Shown piece after piece: positions 9,505 to 18,902 of a stretch of DNA of 64,000 nt (positions are counted from its first letter, which is position 1; the number at the start of each line of letters is the position of its first letter). The notes under the pieces were generated by a model that saw nothing but the letters and a program-made list of their open reading frames with translations, had not been told where the DNA came from and did no database searches. The translations under genes were made by a program, and so were the position numbers. The stretch lies in NCBI RefSeq assembly GCF_003148845.1, contig NZ_QGHA01000002.1:418974-482973 (forward strand), read 5' to 3'. This DNA comes from Mucilaginibacter oryzae (GTDB lineage: Bacteria; Bacteroidota; Bacteroidia; Sphingobacteriales; Sphingobacteriaceae).

Positions 9505-10812
9505 TTAACGGTCGTACAATTCAGGCACCATCTGGATCTGCCTTTTTAATAAAAATATAACAGCCACGCTCAGCGTAAAATAAATAAAGCTAAACAGGTA
9601 AAACGAGTATTGGATGCCCGGCATAGGGGTTACCGCTTCGCTGGTGCGCATCACCCCCTGGATAATCCATGGCTGGCGGCCTACTTCGGTAACCGTCCAT
9701 CCTGCCTCTAGGGCGATAAAACCAAGTGGTGTAGCCCAGATAAATAGTTTCAGGAACCAGGGCTTACTTAACAGATCTTTCTTTTTCCATAACTCATAAA
9801 AATAAACTATACCTATCAGCATCATTAACACCCCGATGCCTACCATAATTTGAAAGGCATAATGGGTTACCGCTACCGGAGGCTGGTTTTGCACCGGTAT
9901 TTTATCCAACCCGTTTACCGGTGTTTTAAAATTATCATGCACCAGGAAGCTTAACAGGCCGGGGATCTCGATGCCGTAATTCACTTTTTTTACAGCTGTA
10001 TCGGGGATGCCACCAATAACTAAGGGCGCGTATTCCTGTGTATGGAAATAGGCTTCCATGGCAGCAAGTTTGGCCGGTTGGCGTTTGGCCGCGTTTTTGG
10101 CTGATAAATCGCCGCTTAAGGGTTGTATAATAGCGGCTGCGGCACCGAATACGATAGCTATTTTAAAAGCCCTGGTATGAAATTGAATGTTTTTTTTGCG
10201 ATAGATCATGAGCGCGTGGATGCCTGCCACCGCGAAACCTGTTGCCGAAAACGCGGCGATGATCATGTGGAGCGACTCGGAAAACCAGGCCGCGTTAAAC
10301 ATAGCCTTAACCGGGTCGATATTGATATACTGTCCGTTTACAAAATCAAAACCTGAGGGGCTGTTCATCCATGAATTGGCCGAAACAACCAGGATTCCTG
10401 ATGCAACACCGCTAATACCCACAATAATTCCGGCGGTCCAGTGTACCCAGTTATTGAGGCGGTTCCAGCCGTACAGGAACAGTCCTAAGGCTATGGCCTC
10501 GATAAAGAAAGCCACGCCCTCCAATGAAAACGGCATGCCGAATATCGGCCCGGCATGTTTCATAAAGCCCGGCCAAAGCAGGCCCAGTTCAAATGAAAGC
10601 ATGGTGCCCGAAACCGCGCCGGTAGCAAAGAAGATGGCTACGCCCTTGCTCCAGGCAACGGTGATGTTTTTATAAACCGGGTTTTGTGTTTTAATCCATT
10701 TATAATGTGATATGGCCATAAAAACCGGCATCACCATCCCAATGCAGGAGTATATGATATGAAACCCTAACGATAAGGCCATTTGGGATCTGGCTGCTAA
10801 AAAATCATCCAT
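9505..10812 (-). CDS. cydA: cytochrome bd quinol oxidase subunit I
   Basis: CydA carries the three haems and the quinol site of cytochrome bd in the inner membrane. The 435-residue protein is shorter than the Escherichia coli form (522), mostly because the periplasmic Q-loop is short, as is common outside Proteobacteria. H18 in GFHIIYS corresponds to the haem ligand near the N-terminus, SLHMIIAAF holds a second haem histidine, and GRQPWIIQGVMRT is a family hallmark. The menaquinone made through mqnE and mqnA, encoded elsewhere in this window, is the likely electron donor. The start ATG matches the family N-terminus. Confidence 0.95.
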   Translation of the reverse strand: MDDFLAARSQMALSLGFHIIYSCIGMVMPVFMAISHYKWIKTQNPVYKNITVAWSKGVAIFFATGAVSGTMLSFELGLLWPGFMKHAGPIFGMPFSLEGVAFFIEAIALGLFLYGWNRLNNWVHWTAGIIVGISGVASGILVVSANSWMNSPSGFDFVNGQYINIDPVKAMFNAAWFSESLHMIIAAFSATGFAVAGIHALMIYRKKNIQFHTRAFKIAIVFGAAAAIIQPLSGDLSAKNAAKRQPAKLAAMEAYFHTQEYAPLVIGGIPDTAVKKVNYGIEIPGLLSFLVHDNFKTPVNGLDKIPVQNQPPVAVTHYAFQIMVGIGVLMMLIGIVYFYELWKKKDLLSKPWFLKLFIWATPLGFIALEAGWTVTEVGRQPWIIQGVMRTSEAVTPMPGIQYSFYLFSFIYFTLSVAVIFLLKRQIQMVPELYDR

Positions 10813-11070
10813 AGGTGTTATACTTAAATAATGGCTGAAATTAAATGATAATGTAACAAATTTGTAACTAAATGCTTATCGATATTGAATTTAAAATAGG
10901 TTTTGTTGCTTGAAGAAATTGGATTAGCGAGAATTATTTAGTAAACATTTGTGGTGGATTAATAGCCCGAAGGGGGGCAAGAAATTTTCACAAGAATTTT
11001 ACGAATTATCAAATATTGATTCCTTTGCGTTTTTTGTTACTATTAAAATTTGCATACATTTAGTTTGCAA

Positions 11071-12396
11071 ATGGAAAACAAAAACAATAAGAAAACCATC
11101 AGGGCATGGGCTTTTTTTGATTGGGCCAATTCGGCCTATAACCTCGTTATCACGTCAACCATATTTCCGGCCTATTACGTGGCCATAACCACTAATAAGG
11201 CCAATGGTGATAGGGTCAGCTTTTTTGGGCATAGTTTTGTCAATACGGCACTTTCTGATTATGCACTCTCGGTAGCATACCTGGTGATGGTTTTGCTTTT
11301 GCCTATACTATCTTCTATAGCTGATTATAAGGGAAATAAAAAAATCTTCATGCTGTTTTTTACCTTGTTGGGTTCGGTTGCCTGTTGCGCATTGTTCAAT
11401 TTTAATAGCGACCACCTCGAAACAGGTGTGATCTGCTTCGCGCTGGCTGCCATAGGCTATAGCGGTGGATTTGTATTTTATAATTCTTATTTGCCTGAAA
11501 TAGCTACCGTTGACATGCAGGATAAGGTAAGTGCCAAAGGTTTTACTTATGGCTATATTGGCAGTGTATTACTGCAGTTGATCTGTTTCGTATTCGTATT
11601 GAAAGGCGAGTGGTTTGGTATTGTAGATAAAACCTTCGCGCCGCGTTTGTCGTTCTTGCTGGTAGGGCTCTGGTGGATCGGTTTTGCGGTTATTCCGTTC
11701 ACTGTTCTTCCTAAAGGCAGCCCTAACGCGCAAAGCCACAATCATAACATCATTAAAGGCGGTTTTATTGAGTTGGGCCATGTTTGGAAAAAAGTTAAAC
11801 AAATGCCGCTGCTCAAAAGATTTTTGCCTTCATTTTTCTTTTACTCCATGGGCGTTCAAACTATCATGTTGGTAGCTACGGGTTTTGCCGCTAAAGAACT
11901 TAAGATGGAAACGCCGCAGCTGATCACGATTATCCTGATTATTCAGTTAGTCGCAATTGCAGGTGCCACGTTAATGTCGCGCTTATCCGGCAGATACGGC
12001 AATGTAAGGGTACTGGTTGGTGTAGTTATTTTATGGATTTTGGTTTGCTTAGCAGCGTATTTCACTTACACCCAAATGCAGTTTTACATCATAGCCGTTG
12101 TTGTAGGCCTGGTAATGGGAGGGATTCAATCCATGTCGCGCTCAACCTATTCTAAATATCTGCCCGAAAACATCCCGGATACGGCGTCATTTTTTAGCTT
12201 TTACGATGTTACCGAAAAACTGGCCATTGTAGGTGGAGTATTTAGCTTTGGCTTTTTTGAAGAACTTACGGGCAGCCCCCGCAATTCGGTATTGGTGCTG
12301 GGCATATTTTTTATTATCGGGCTTATTTTATTGTTTTCTTTATTACGTGCAGAGAAAAACATTAATAAAAATTCGGATTTTAGCGCCCTTAAGTAA
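11071..12396 (+). CDS. MFS transporter, UMF1 (Atg22-like) family
   Basis: A 441-residue polytopic membrane protein with about 12 hydrophobic segments. The opening AWAFFDWANSAYN is the diagnostic motif of the UMF1/Atg22 branch of the major facilitator superfamily, whose fungal member exports vacuolar amino acids; bacterial substrates are unknown. The ATG at 11071 is preferred over an in-frame TTG at 11050 because family members begin just before the FFDWANSAY motif. The Fe-S protein gene starts 9 bases after its stop, which suggests co-transcription. An AT-rich region separates it from divergent cydA. Confidence 0.88.
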   Translation: MENKNNKKTIRAWAFFDWANSAYNLVITSTIFPAYYVAITTNKANGDRVSFFGHSFVNTALSDYALSVAYLVMVLLLPILSSIADYKGNKKIFMLFFTLLGSVACCALFNFNSDHLETGVICFALAAIGYSGGFVFYNSYLPEIATVDMQDKVSAKGFTYGYIGSVLLQLICFVFVLKGEWFGIVDKTFAPRLSFLLVGLWWIGFAVIPFTVLPKGSPNAQSHNHNIIKGGFIELGHVWKKVKQMPLLKRFLPSFFFYSMGVQTIMLVATGFAAKELKMETPQLITIILIIQLVAIAGATLMSRLSGRYGNVRVLVGVVILWILVCLAAYFTYTQMQFYIIAVVVGLVMGGIQSMSRSTYSKYLPENIPDTASFFSFYDVTEKLAIVGGVFSFGFFEELTGSPRNSVLVLGIFFIIGLILLFSLLRAEKNINKNSDFSALK

Positions 12397-12405
12397 TTGT
12401 TGCCG

Positions 12406-13134
12406 ATGAATGTTGAGTTGTTTATCCCTTGTTTTATAGATCAGTTGTATCCTGCTACGGCTTTCAATACGGTTAAGGTGCTTGAAAAGGCGGGTTGTAA
12501 GGTTAGCTATAACCCCAATCAAACCTGCTGCGGGCAGCCTGCTTTCAATGCCGGTTTCTGGGATGATGCCAAGGCTATAGGCGGTAAATTTTTGAGCGAT
12601 TTTTCGGAGGACAGCGTGATCGTTTCACCATCAGCATCGTGCACGGGCATGGTGAAAAATTATTATAACGATCTGTTTACCAATACCGCGGTACACAATA
12701 CCTGCCGCGCCATACAAGGCAATATCTATGAACTTTCAGATTTTTTAGTGAATATCCTCGAGTTCGATTATTTCGGTGCCGAACTTGATGGTAAAGCCGT
12801 TTACCACGATAGCTGCGCGGCACTGCGCGAATGCAAGATCAAGGAAGAACCCCGCAAACTACTTTCTAAAGTTCTTGGTCTCGAATTATTGGAGCTGAAG
12901 GATGGAGATACCTGTTGTGGTTTCGGCGGGACTTTTGCCGTAAAATTTGATGGAATTTCAACCGCAATGGCACAACAAAAGGTAGATAATGCGCTTGCAG
13001 CCGGTGCGGAATACATTATTTCTACCGACGCTTCATGCCTGATGCATTTGCAGGGCTATATCGATAAAAACAATCTGCCTATACAAACCATGCACCTCGC
13101 CGATGTTTTGGCTTTGGGGTGGGGGAATGTGTGA
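12406..13134 (+). CDS. LutA-like (Fe-S)-binding CCG-domain protein
   Basis: A 242-residue protein with two cysteine-rich CCG domains: TCCGQPAFNAG near residue 40 and TCCGFGGTFAVK near residue 170. LutA/YkgE proteins of this length form the LutABC lactate-oxidising complex, but lutB and lutC are not nearby here, so the call is to the family only. It follows the UMF1 gene by 9 bases. The ATG at 12406 is chosen over a TTG three codons earlier. It could equally be a subunit of another dehydrogenase or heterodisulfide-reductase-type enzyme. Confidence 0.8.
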   Translation: MNVELFIPCFIDQLYPATAFNTVKVLEKAGCKVSYNPNQTCCGQPAFNAGFWDDAKAIGGKFLSDFSEDSVIVSPSASCTGMVKNYYNDLFTNTAVHNTCRAIQGNIYELSDFLVNILEFDYFGAELDGKAVYHDSCAALRECKIKEEPRKLLSKVLGLELLELKDGDTCCGFGGTFAVKFDGISTAMAQQKVDNALAAGAEYIISTDASCLMHLQGYIDKNNLPIQTMHLADVLALGWGNV

Positions 13135-13139
13135 TGGGT

Positions 13140-14252
13140 TTATTCCTTATAGAGCTTCATTTGTAAGGTATCTTTGTTGATTACCATTTTCCATTGCATG
13201 CTTTGGTCGATGTGATTGCCGATATCAATTTTGGTGGTATCACCTTTCGGTCCGTTAAAAAATACATTCAACACATGATGGTTTGCATCGTACAGGTATG
13301 AGCTAAACCAGGCCTTCATATCGTCAAAAACATACGGATTTGCCGAGAAGGATATCGTTCCGTCTTTTTCAACGTAAACTTTATGAAACGACGAAGCATG
13401 CTTTATCCACGCGTTTTCATCGTCGGGTTTGCCATTTCGCTTTAACTCGGTTACTTTCCATATCCCGGTAAACGGAGCCGGAGTGGGTTTATGGGCAACA
13501 TAATGATACACGCTGTAAAAAGCGGTGGCCAATACTAAAGGTATCACTATCGGTTTCAGAAAACTTAGTTTTATTGGCGGAGTTATTGATTTGCTTAAAA
13601 ACAATAATTTGAGGTCGTCCCATCGCAACAGTAGTAAAAAAAACAAACTTACAGTTAATATAGCGGCAACCACAAACGCGCCAAAAGCGATATCATAAAA
13701 CAGGTTGATCAATACGATATTCAACATCACCGGTAATAACAGGCAAGTGCCTAATAACGTAGTACGCCTGAACATGAGCAGTATGCCGCCGAAAATCTGG
13801 ATGCTGCCCAAAATAACGGCAAAGGTGTAGGAATGGCCGAAATAATACCAGGTAAGTGACAAGCCGTTTAAATGACCAGCCTGCATATCATCCCTGAAGT
13901 AATAATGACCAAATTGTGTTTGACAGATTTTGGCAAAACCATAAACACTAATGGTATAAGCAATAAAATAACGGATAACGGCCCTGAACCAGGCATGTTT
14001 AGCGGTTGAATCTTTATTAGCTTTTAGCTCGTTGCGGTGCCAGGATATTGAATATAGAAGAGCGAGCAACGCTGCCGCGCCTAAGCCATCAATCAGGGCA
14101 TCGTCAAGCACGTTGCCGAACCGCATATAAAATATTTCGGGCGCTAAAGATGAAAACAGCATGTAAATACCGCACACACCTGCTACTAAAACTAAAAAAA
14201 ACTCAGAAAATTTGCTGAACCATGAGGAGCGGGTGACTGTTTCCGGTTGCAT
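13140..14252 (-). CDS. DoxX-like integral membrane protein
   Basis: A 370-residue protein with about seven hydrophobic segments in the first 250 residues and a soluble C-terminal tail of about 110 residues. The segment VYGFAKICQTQFGHYY, followed by LNGLSLTWYYFG, resembles the DoxX family of small quinone-linked membrane proteins, here in the longer form common in Bacteroidota. The C-terminal part (IWKVTELKRNGK, then FNGPKGDTTKIDIG) looks like a small extracytoplasmic lipocalin-type domain. It starts 9 bases downstream of the zinc-ribbon gene on the same strand, so the pair is probably one operon. Function unknown. Confidence 0.65.
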   Translation of the reverse strand: MQPETVTRSSWFSKFSEFFLVLVAGVCGIYMLFSSLAPEIFYMRFGNVLDDALIDGLGAAALLALLYSISWHRNELKANKDSTAKHAWFRAVIRYFIAYTISVYGFAKICQTQFGHYYFRDDMQAGHLNGLSLTWYYFGHSYTFAVILGSIQIFGGILLMFRRTTLLGTCLLLPVMLNIVLINLFYDIAFGAFVVAAILTVSLFFLLLLRWDDLKLLFLSKSITPPIKLSFLKPIVIPLVLATAFYSVYHYVAHKPTPAPFTGIWKVTELKRNGKPDDENAWIKHASSFHKVYVEKDGTISFSANPYVFDDMKAWFSSYLYDANHHVLNVFFNGPKGDTTKIDIGNHIDQSMQWKMVINKDTLQMKLYKE

Positions 14253-14261
14253 TGAGCTGAC

Positions 14262-14870
14262 TTATTTCCTGTCAATATCCAAAATCCTGCCCTCTTTAGC
14301 CATATCAGCAAGCAAACTTTTAGGCAAGCCCTGCTGTGCAATATCGTAAGCGGTATCACCTTTGGCGGCAATGTCATCCAGCCCATCTTCGCGATCCGTT
14401 TCGTATTTGTTGAGGGCGAGGTATACGGTATCGGCAACTACGCGGTTTACTTTATACAAAGTGTAATGCTCGTTTTTTAATTTGATGTGATACACATCAT
14501 TGGGTTTAGGGCTTAATATCAACCGGCTGACACGGCTGGCTGTTTGTTTCCCGTCGAAGTACCCGAATATGGCAATTATTATAAGTACGCCGATGCCGCT
14601 AAATGTCCAGACAGGGATTTTAGTTTGTGCCTTAAGGTTATCATAACTTAACCTGAGCGAGGCCGGCATCTCCTTTAATTTTAAAACCTGCCTGCAATTA
14701 AGACATTGTGATACCCCGGTTTTACCTATCGGGAAAAACGGGATCCAGAAAACGTGCGCCCAGCGCTGAAAAACATTCATCTGAATACTGTTGGCTGTAT
14801 TGCAGTTAGGGCATGAATCCGTTGTGATTTCGTTTTTAAGTAATTTACCCCTGGTTCCGTATACGATCAT
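14262..14870 (-). CDS. zinc-ribbon membrane protein
   Basis: A 202-residue protein with an N-terminal zinc ribbon: CPNC near residue 20 and CLNC near residue 57. WAHVFWIPFFPIGK lies between them, a stretch typical of zinc-ribbon proteins whose ribbon faces the cytoplasm. One membrane segment follows near residues 92-110 (GIGVLIIIAIFGYF). The C-terminal 90 residues are hydrophilic and contain an ankyrin-like phrase (LDDIAAKGDTAYDIAQQGL). It is the first gene of a two-gene unit with the DoxX-like gene. Function unknown. Confidence 0.65.
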   Translation of the reverse strand: MIVYGTRGKLLKNEITTDSCPNCNTANSIQMNVFQRWAHVFWIPFFPIGKTGVSQCLNCRQVLKLKEMPASLRLSYDNLKAQTKIPVWTFSGIGVLIIIAIFGYFDGKQTASRVSRLILSPKPNDVYHIKLKNEHYTLYKVNRVVADTVYLALNKYETDREDGLDDIAAKGDTAYDIAQQGLPKSLLADMAKEGRILDIDRK

Positions 14871-14967
14871 GGTGTTTTGGTTTAGGATGTTTTTATCCGG
14901 TCGAAAATAGCGAAATAGGAGGGGATAATATAACTATTTTTGATGCCGTTTCAATTTAAATGGGAAA

Positions 14968-15732
14968 TCATAAGTATAGGCTCTCTATATTTAAAAGTTC
15001 GGGCTTAATTACTTTAAATATTCTTGAATTTTCATTTGTGTCAGCAGGCGTTATAATTTTTTTGAATAATAAATAACTGACAATTTGCCGCGTTGTAATA
15101 CCCGGCAATTCCGATTCAAATTCATTACCTATCGGGATTTCGGCGGCTCCGTATTTGTCAATCAATGCGTTCATCCGACCAAAAAAAGCGCGGACAGATT
15201 GTTCCGGAAACCTTGGCGGATATGGATGATTTTTAAACGAGTGCCAGATTTTATCAGCTGGTTCATCTAAATAACCCTTCAATGAACGATTCCCAAATCC
15301 AAAATTCCATTCATCTGTTTCTACCAGACAATGCTTTTCTAAATCTTCAGGCTTTCTGTAACTGCGATGTTCTCTTTTCTCCCAAAATAAGTTTGCGGTT
15401 TCCAGAGATTCGGCCGATTGGAAATGAAATATCGCCTTAACAAAATCAATATTCCGCAAAACATGCTCCATTTTTAAGATAAACAGTTTAAAATCCTCCT
15501 CATCAAACACTGCTGCGCCTATAGTTTGAGCATAGCTTATAACCATATTATCCCATGTATAATTATACATAAGTACCCCTTCGTGATGATAGTTATTATA
15601 ATCACCAAGTCCAAAATCAGAAGTGTTTATTGGGGGGAACATCAAATCATTTCCCAACGATTTGATAAAATCTACAGAGCCAACATAATCATGGTGTAAA
15701 GTTATCGCACCATATATAACAGCCATTTCCAT
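14968..15732 (-). CDS. AT-rich hypothetical protein
   Basis: A 254-residue protein that I do not recognise. It is soluble, acidic and rich in aromatic residues (FGLGDYNNYHHEG, WNFGFGNRSLKGY), with no membrane segment or signal peptide. A second ATG two codons in is an equally good start. The gene is more AT-rich than its neighbours and lies alone between the zinc-ribbon gene and divergent mtaB, which fits an accessory or recently acquired gene. Its size and composition resemble immunity-type proteins, but I have no motif to support that. Confidence 0.6.
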   Translation of the reverse strand: MEMAVIYGAITLHHDYVGSVDFIKSLGNDLMFPPINTSDFGLGDYNNYHHEGVLMYNYTWDNMVISYAQTIGAAVFDEEDFKLFILKMEHVLRNIDFVKAIFHFQSAESLETANLFWEKREHRSYRKPEDLEKHCLVETDEWNFGFGNRSLKGYLDEPADKIWHSFKNHPYPPRFPEQSVRAFFGRMNALIDKYGAAEIPIGNEFESELPGITTRQIVSYLLFKKIITPADTNENSRIFKVIKPELLNIESLYL

Positions 15733-15886
15733 GTGATAAAATTAAGTTTATAAATGTAACAGTTATATTAATTAAATGCTGATGTGTTTTTTTCGTGTAG
15801 GGCGCGCGTTCTTACTCGTCTATAATTTATAGCTACATTTACCGTAACATGAAAATCAATCGCTTATACATTTCTTTAAAAAACTG

Positions 15887-15894
15887 TATCTTTG
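15887..15894 (+). promoter_or_regulatory. mtaB -7 promoter element (TATCTTTG)
   Basis: TATCTTTG is a full match to TAnnTTTG and ends 9 bases before the mtaB ATG, so the transcript would be nearly leaderless. The -33 half is not clear. Confidence 0.5.
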
Positions 15895-15903
15895 CCGTTT
15901 GAA

Positions 15904-17223
15904 ATGAACAAGAAAGTCGCTTTTTACACTTTAGGCTGCAAGCTGAATTATTCGGAGACCTCATCTATTGGTCGCCTGTTTAACCAGGCCGGCTATGATA
16001 CAGTTGGCTTTACCGATAAGCCGGATGTTTTTGTAATCAATACCTGCTCGGTTACTGATAATGCCGATAAAAAGTGTAAAAAGATAGTTAAGGAAGCGCT
16101 CAAAATTTCGCCTGATGCCTATGTTACCATTGTAGGCTGCTATGCGCAGTTGAAACCGCAGGAAATTGCCGAAATTCCCGGTGTTGACATGGTGCTTGGC
16201 GCTGCCGAAAAATTCCAGATCATTGATCACATCAGCGATTTAACTAAAAGGCCTAAGGCGCTGGTATTTAATCAACCTGTATCAGAAGCTAACGAGTTTG
16301 TACCCGCATATTCCTTTGGCGACCGTACCCGTACGTTTTTAAAAGTGCAGGACGGCTGCGATTACTCCTGTACTTTCTGTACCATTCCGCTGGCCCGTGG
16401 TGCAAGCCGTAGCGATACTATCGAAAACGTGTTGGAGCAGGCCCGGCAAATAGCTGCATCGGGCGTTAAGGAAATTGTTTTAACAGGCGTAAACCTGGGT
16501 GATTTTGGGATTCGTAACGGTAAACGCGAAGACAAATTTTTCGACCTGGTAAAAGCATTGGATGAGGTAGAAGGAATCGACCGTTTCAGGATCTCCTCAA
16601 TCGAGCCTAATTTATTAACCGACGAGATCATAGCTTTTGTGGCTACGTCAAAACGTTTTGTGCCGCATTTCCATATCCCGCTGCAATCCGGTTCGGATAA
16701 GATTTTGGGGTTAATGCGCCGCCGCTACAAACGTGAGCTATATGCAAACCGTGTGGCCAAAATCAGGGAGCTGATGCCTGATTGCTGTATCGGGGTGGAT
16801 GTGATCGTCGGTTTCCCGGGCGAAACGCGTGAAGATTTTATAGATACCTATAACTTCCTGAACGACCTGGATATTTCATACCTGCACGTATTTACCTACT
16901 CTGAACGGGAAAATACCCTTGCCGCCCAAATGACGGGCGCCGTTCCGGGTTCATCGCGCGGTGAGCGGAGCAAAATGCTGCACATCCTGTCTGACAAGAA
17001 ACGCCGCGCTTTCTATGAAAGCCAGCTCGGTAAAAATGAAGAAGTTTTATTTGAGGGGGATATTAAAGACGGCTTTATGCATGGTTTCACGCGTAACTAC
17101 GTAAAAGTGCGTACCAAATATGATCCCGTACTGGTGAACGAATTAAAAACCGTTCACTTAACCAATATTTCACCTGATGGTGATGTTGAAATAACAGAAG
17201 GCGAAGAAATATTAGTGCATTAA
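15904..17223 (+). CDS. mtaB: tRNA ct6A37/t6A37 methylthiotransferase MtaB
   Basis: MtaB is a radical-SAM enzyme that adds a methylthio group to t6A at position 37 of tRNAs reading ANN codons. The 439-residue protein has the three-domain layout. The N-terminal cluster-binding domain has cysteines in LGCKLN, TCSVTD and VGCYAQ. The radical-SAM motif is CDYSCTFC. The C-terminus (about residues 370-435) is TRAM-like. LGCKLNYSETS at the N-terminus separates MtaB from MiaB and RimO. The ATG at 15904 is used rather than a TTG at 15892, because family members start with MNKKVAFYTLGCK. It heads a same-strand series with lgt, gtrA and suhB. Confidence 0.93.
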   Translation: MNKKVAFYTLGCKLNYSETSSIGRLFNQAGYDTVGFTDKPDVFVINTCSVTDNADKKCKKIVKEALKISPDAYVTIVGCYAQLKPQEIAEIPGVDMVLGAAEKFQIIDHISDLTKRPKALVFNQPVSEANEFVPAYSFGDRTRTFLKVQDGCDYSCTFCTIPLARGASRSDTIENVLEQARQIAASGVKEIVLTGVNLGDFGIRNGKREDKFFDLVKALDEVEGIDRFRISSIEPNLLTDEIIAFVATSKRFVPHFHIPLQSGSDKILGLMRRRYKRELYANRVAKIRELMPDCCIGVDVIVGFPGETREDFIDTYNFLNDLDISYLHVFTYSERENTLAAQMTGAVPGSSRGERSKMLHILSDKKRRAFYESQLGKNEEVLFEGDIKDGFMHGFTRNYVKVRTKYDPVLVNELKTVHLTNISPDGDVEITEGEEILVH

Positions 17224-17251
17224 ACTTTATATTCGCCCTAAAAATTAACCT

Positions 17252-18421
17252 ATGTTCCCTACGTTAACTTCGCTGTTACAATACCTTTTTGGTTTCCATC
17301 TCCCGCTGCCTATCCAAACTTTTGGTTTTTTTGTGGCTATCGCCTTTGTTGGCGCTTACTGGGCTTTTGGGCAGGAATTTAAGCGCAAGGAAGCGCTGGG
17401 TGTTATTCATTCGTTTAAAAAAACAGTAACCGTAGGCTTGCCTGCTGCTGCAGGCGAATTGGTTGGCAACGGCATTTTCGGCTTTTTATTAGGTTATAAA
17501 CTTGTTGACTGCGCGCTTAATTACCATGCGCTTATTGATAATCCGCAGGATTTCTTATTATCGTTAAGGGGCAACTGGATAGGCGGCTTATTAGGGGCTG
17601 CGGCTTTCGCATACTGGGCCTGGCACGAAGCTAACAAACAGAAGCTGGATAAACCGATAACCAAAGAAATTGATGTACATCCGCACGAACTGTTAGGCAG
17701 TATATTACTATGGGCCGCAGTATTCGGTTTTGCAGGTGCCAAACTTTTTAACGCGCTCGAAAACTGGGGCGATTTTATGAAAGACCCGGTTGGTATGCTG
17801 GTAGGTTTTAGCGGGCTCACGTTTTATGGCGGACTAATATGTGGCGGCGCTGCTGTTTTGTATATTGCCAATAAAAACGGTGTTAAACCTTTAAACATGC
17901 TGGATATTGGCGGCCCGGGTATGATGCTCGGCTATGGTTTGGGTCGCATTGGCTGTCAGATGAGCGGCGACGGCGACTGGGGTATTGTAAATACAGCGAC
18001 AAAACCGGCTTGGCTGAGCTGGGCGCCGGATTGGATGTGGAGTTTTAAATTTCCGCATAACGTGAACGACGAGGGCGTGCAGATGGTAAATTGCGTAGGT
18101 AAATTTTGCCATGAATTGCCGCTTCCGGTTTACCCTACCTCTTTTTACGAGAGTGTAATTTGTTTATTACTCTTCTTTGTATTATGGAAAATAAGGCACA
18201 ATTTTAAAGCTCCGGGCGTTTTGTTTGGGATATATATGATATTGGCCGGTGTTGAGCGTTTCATGATCGAACTCATCAGGGTTAACACCAAATATGTAGT
18301 TGCAGGAATTTCGTTTACCCAGGCCGAAATGATTTCGGTAATTATGGTTTTGGGCGGCACCGCGCTTATTGTAAACGGACTGAACAAACAGAAGAAAACG
18401 CCGGTTACAAATAATGGCTAA
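17252..18421 (+). CDS. lgt: prolipoprotein diacylglyceryl transferase family protein (long form)
   Basis: Lgt transfers diacylglycerol from phosphatidylglycerol to the lipobox cysteine of prelipoproteins at the inner membrane. The Lgt signature region is present as [18 protein letters not shown] near residue 230. YPTSFYES and the arginine-bearing ERFMIELIR follow near the C-terminus. At 389 residues it is about 100 longer than the E. coli enzyme, with extra sequence before the signature, as seen in some Bacteroidota. It could be a second Lgt-like paralogue rather than the housekeeping enzyme. It overlaps gtrA by 8 bases. Confidence 0.82.
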   Translation: MFPTLTSLLQYLFGFHLPLPIQTFGFFVAIAFVGAYWAFGQEFKRKEALGVIHSFKKTVTVGLPAAAGELVGNGIFGFLLGYKLVDCALNYHALIDNPQDFLLSLRGNWIGGLLGAAAFAYWAWHEANKQKLDKPITKEIDVHPHELLGSILLWAAVFGFAGAKLFNALENWGDFMKDPVGMLVGFSGLTFYGGLICGGAAVLYIANKNGVKPLNMLDIGGPGMMLGYGLGRIGCQMSGDGDWGIVNTATKPAWLSWAPDWMWSFKFPHNVNDEGVQMVNCVGKFCHELPLPVYPTSFYESVICLLLFFVLWKIRHNFKAPGVLFGIYMILAGVERFMIELIRVNTKYVVAGISFTQAEMISVIMVLGGTALIVNGLNKQKKTPVTNNG

Positions 18422-18902
18422 AAGCGCGTCAACAAGTAATTTATTTCAGAATCAGGTTTTCAGGTTCGTACTTTCGGCAGGCGCCGGTTTTTTGGTAGAT
18501 GTATCTGCCTTTTATTTGTTTTACCATAACCTGCTGGTGCAGCGTAACTATCAGGTACTAGGCTTTACCTTTCGTAATTACACCGTCTCATTAGCGCTTT
18601 CGTTTTTTATGGGTGTGCTGGTTAACTTCCTGATAACCCGTTATATGGTTTTTAACGAATCGAAATCGGCACCGCAAAAACAGTTTATCCGCTTTGTAAC
18701 AGTAGCCACAGTGGGTTTTTTCGCTAACCTTACGGTAGTTAAAATATTGATCCAGGCCTGTAGTTTTAATCCTACCGTGGCGAGGGTTTCGGCTGCGCTA
18801 AGCCTGTTTTTCGCCAGTTTTTTTATACATAAAGTTTTTTCATTCAGCTTATCATTAAAACGTAACCATGCAAACGGCCAACATAACCAATCAGGTAACT
18901 GA
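18414..18902 (+). CDS. GtrA-like membrane protein
   Basis: A 162-residue protein with four hydrophobic segments arranged as in the GtrA family, which is thought to move polyprenyl-linked sugars across the inner membrane. [20 protein letters not shown] and [11 protein letters not shown] are typical of the family. It overlaps lgt by 8 bases at its start and suhB by 35 bases at its end, so the three are translationally coupled. The neighbours suggest a role in envelope lipid or glycan supply, but the cargo is unknown. Confidence 0.85.
   Translation: MAKSASTSNLFQNQVFRFVLSAGAGFLVDVSAFYLFYHNLLVQRNYQVLGFTFRNYTVSLALSFFMGVLVNFLITRYMVFNESKSAPQKQFIRFVTVATVGFFANLTVVKILIQACSFNPTVARVSAALSLFFASFFIHKVFSFSLSLKRNHANGQHNQSGN

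Noticed and set aside
10852..10870. Near-palindrome GTAACAAATTTGTAAC before cydA as a regulator site
   Set aside because: Only the inner 10 bases are truly palindromic and AT-rich, so it could easily be chance; no known Bacteroidota regulator motif matches.
11050..11070. Upstream TTG start for the UMF1 transporter
   Set aside because: The added residues have no counterpart in the family and the ATG at 11071 sits right before the conserved FFDWANSAY motif.
12406..13134. Lactate-utilisation operon lutABC
   Set aside because: Only a LutA-like gene is present; lutB and lutC do not follow, so an operon-level call is not justified.
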